Assembly (NCBI GenBank): GCA_018457305.1
Contig: JAGYHM010000075.1
Location: forward strand, 1-5,743
Source of the DNA: Fusobacterium sp.
Lineage (GTDB): Bacteria > Fusobacteriota > Fusobacteriia > Fusobacteriales > Fusobacteriaceae
Direction of reading: 5' to 3'
Length of the DNA: 5,743 nucleotides
Position numbers and translations under genes: made by a program. Within the stretch, counting starts at the first letter, position 1. Each line of letters begins with the position of its first letter. The notes beneath the pieces were generated by a model, which did not search any database, had not been told where the DNA came from, and was given only the letters and a program-made list of their open reading frames with translations. Of this stretch, positions 5,452-5,743 are shown piece by piece.

Positions 5452-5743
5452 ATGGAAGAGAAAGCTTTGAAAAAGAAAAGAGGAATGGACAAATTCCTTG
5501 ATTTTATTGAAAAAGGAGGTAATAAACTACCACACCCAGCTACAATATTTTTAATTCTTGCAATTATAGTTGCTATTGTCGCTACTATAATGGCCGCATC
5601 AGGTGCAAGTGTTACTTATACTGCACTAGATAGAAAAACTTTGGAACTTGGTGAAAAAACTTTAAAAATTAAAGCCTTGTTAAATCCTGAAGGAATCAGA
5701 TATATATTTGGTTCAATGGTTAAAAACTTCACTGGATTTGAAC
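5452..5743 (+). CDS. AbgT family transporter, N-terminal part (cut by window end)
   Basis: The first 97 codons of a longer gene are visible. AbgT-family proteins are polytopic inner-membrane transporters; characterised members import p-aminobenzoyl-glutamate or export sulfonamide-like antimetabolites, driven by ion gradients. The basic cytoplasmic start (KALKKKRG) leads into FLDFIEKGGNKLPHP (15-29), the family's signature before the first membrane helix. Helix one spans about 30-50. An extracytoplasmic stretch follows, then LLNPEGIRYIFGSMVKNFTGFE (76-97), matching the conserved entry to the next helices. AAGGAGG lies four bases before the ATG. The frame is open to the window edge with no sign of damage. 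It is divergent from sppA, 208 bases apart, with its own promoter and a leader hairpin. The true substrate cannot be told from this fragment. Confidence 0.9.
   Translation, partial: MEEKALKKKRGMDKFLDFIEKGGNKLPHPATIFLILAIIVAIVATIMAASGASVTYTALDRKTLELGEKTLKIKALLNPEGIRYIFGSMVKNFTGFE

Noticed and set aside
1..5743. CRISPR array, tRNA or rRNA gene, IS transposase, toxin-antitoxin or defence system
   Set aside because: No regularly spaced repeats, no cloverleaf sequence and no matching proteins were seen; the coding content is ordinary core genes.

Overview
The window is low-GC chromosomal DNA (roughly 25-30% GC by eye). Its genes use A/T-ending codons, have strong AAGGAG-type ribosome binding sites and are classically spaced. 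Base composition, protein style and the gene set (MetRS with a C-terminal tRNA-binding domain, a DUF374 acyltransferase, YbaB, 67K-type SppA, an AbgT transporter) suggest Fusobacterium, probably the F. nucleatum/periodonticum group. That assignment is inference; no search was possible.

Layout. Bases 3-197 (+) are the last 64 codons of a gene whose end looks like an iron-containing alcohol dehydrogenase. A perfect 16-bp hairpin at 202-237 closes this gene and also the convergent metG. Four complete genes then lie on the minus strand; in transcription order they are sppA (5243-3519), ybaB (3424-3071), a DUF374 lysophospholipid-acyltransferase-like gene (2977-2339) and metG (2155-239). A 208-bp divergent intergenic region (5244-5451) separates sppA from the start of an AbgT-family transporter gene (+, 5452 to the window edge).

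Regulation visible in the sequence. Two promoters have the same layout, TTGAAT-17 bp-TATAAT: one for ybaB and one for the AbgT gene. sppA has an extended -10 promoter with a 9-bp inverted repeat over its -35 region. A hairpin behind ybaB probably ends or attenuates its transcript. The AbgT leader carries its own hairpin just upstream of the ribosome binding site. No convincing promoter was found for metG, which may depend on transcription from the acyltransferase gene.

The genes do not form one pathway. They cover translation (metG), envelope lipid and protein quality functions (acyltransferase, SppA), a nucleoid-associated protein (YbaB) and transport (AbgT). The one stretch unlike its surroundings is a roughly 120-bp, 46% GC, hairpin-rich non-coding segment between the acyltransferase gene and metG; it looks like a dispersed repeat inserted in the metG leader. 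I see no phage, CRISPR, toxin-antitoxin or defence system and no convincing undescribed system. The repeat element and the palindromes in the sppA/AbgT divergent region are the most worthwhile leads.
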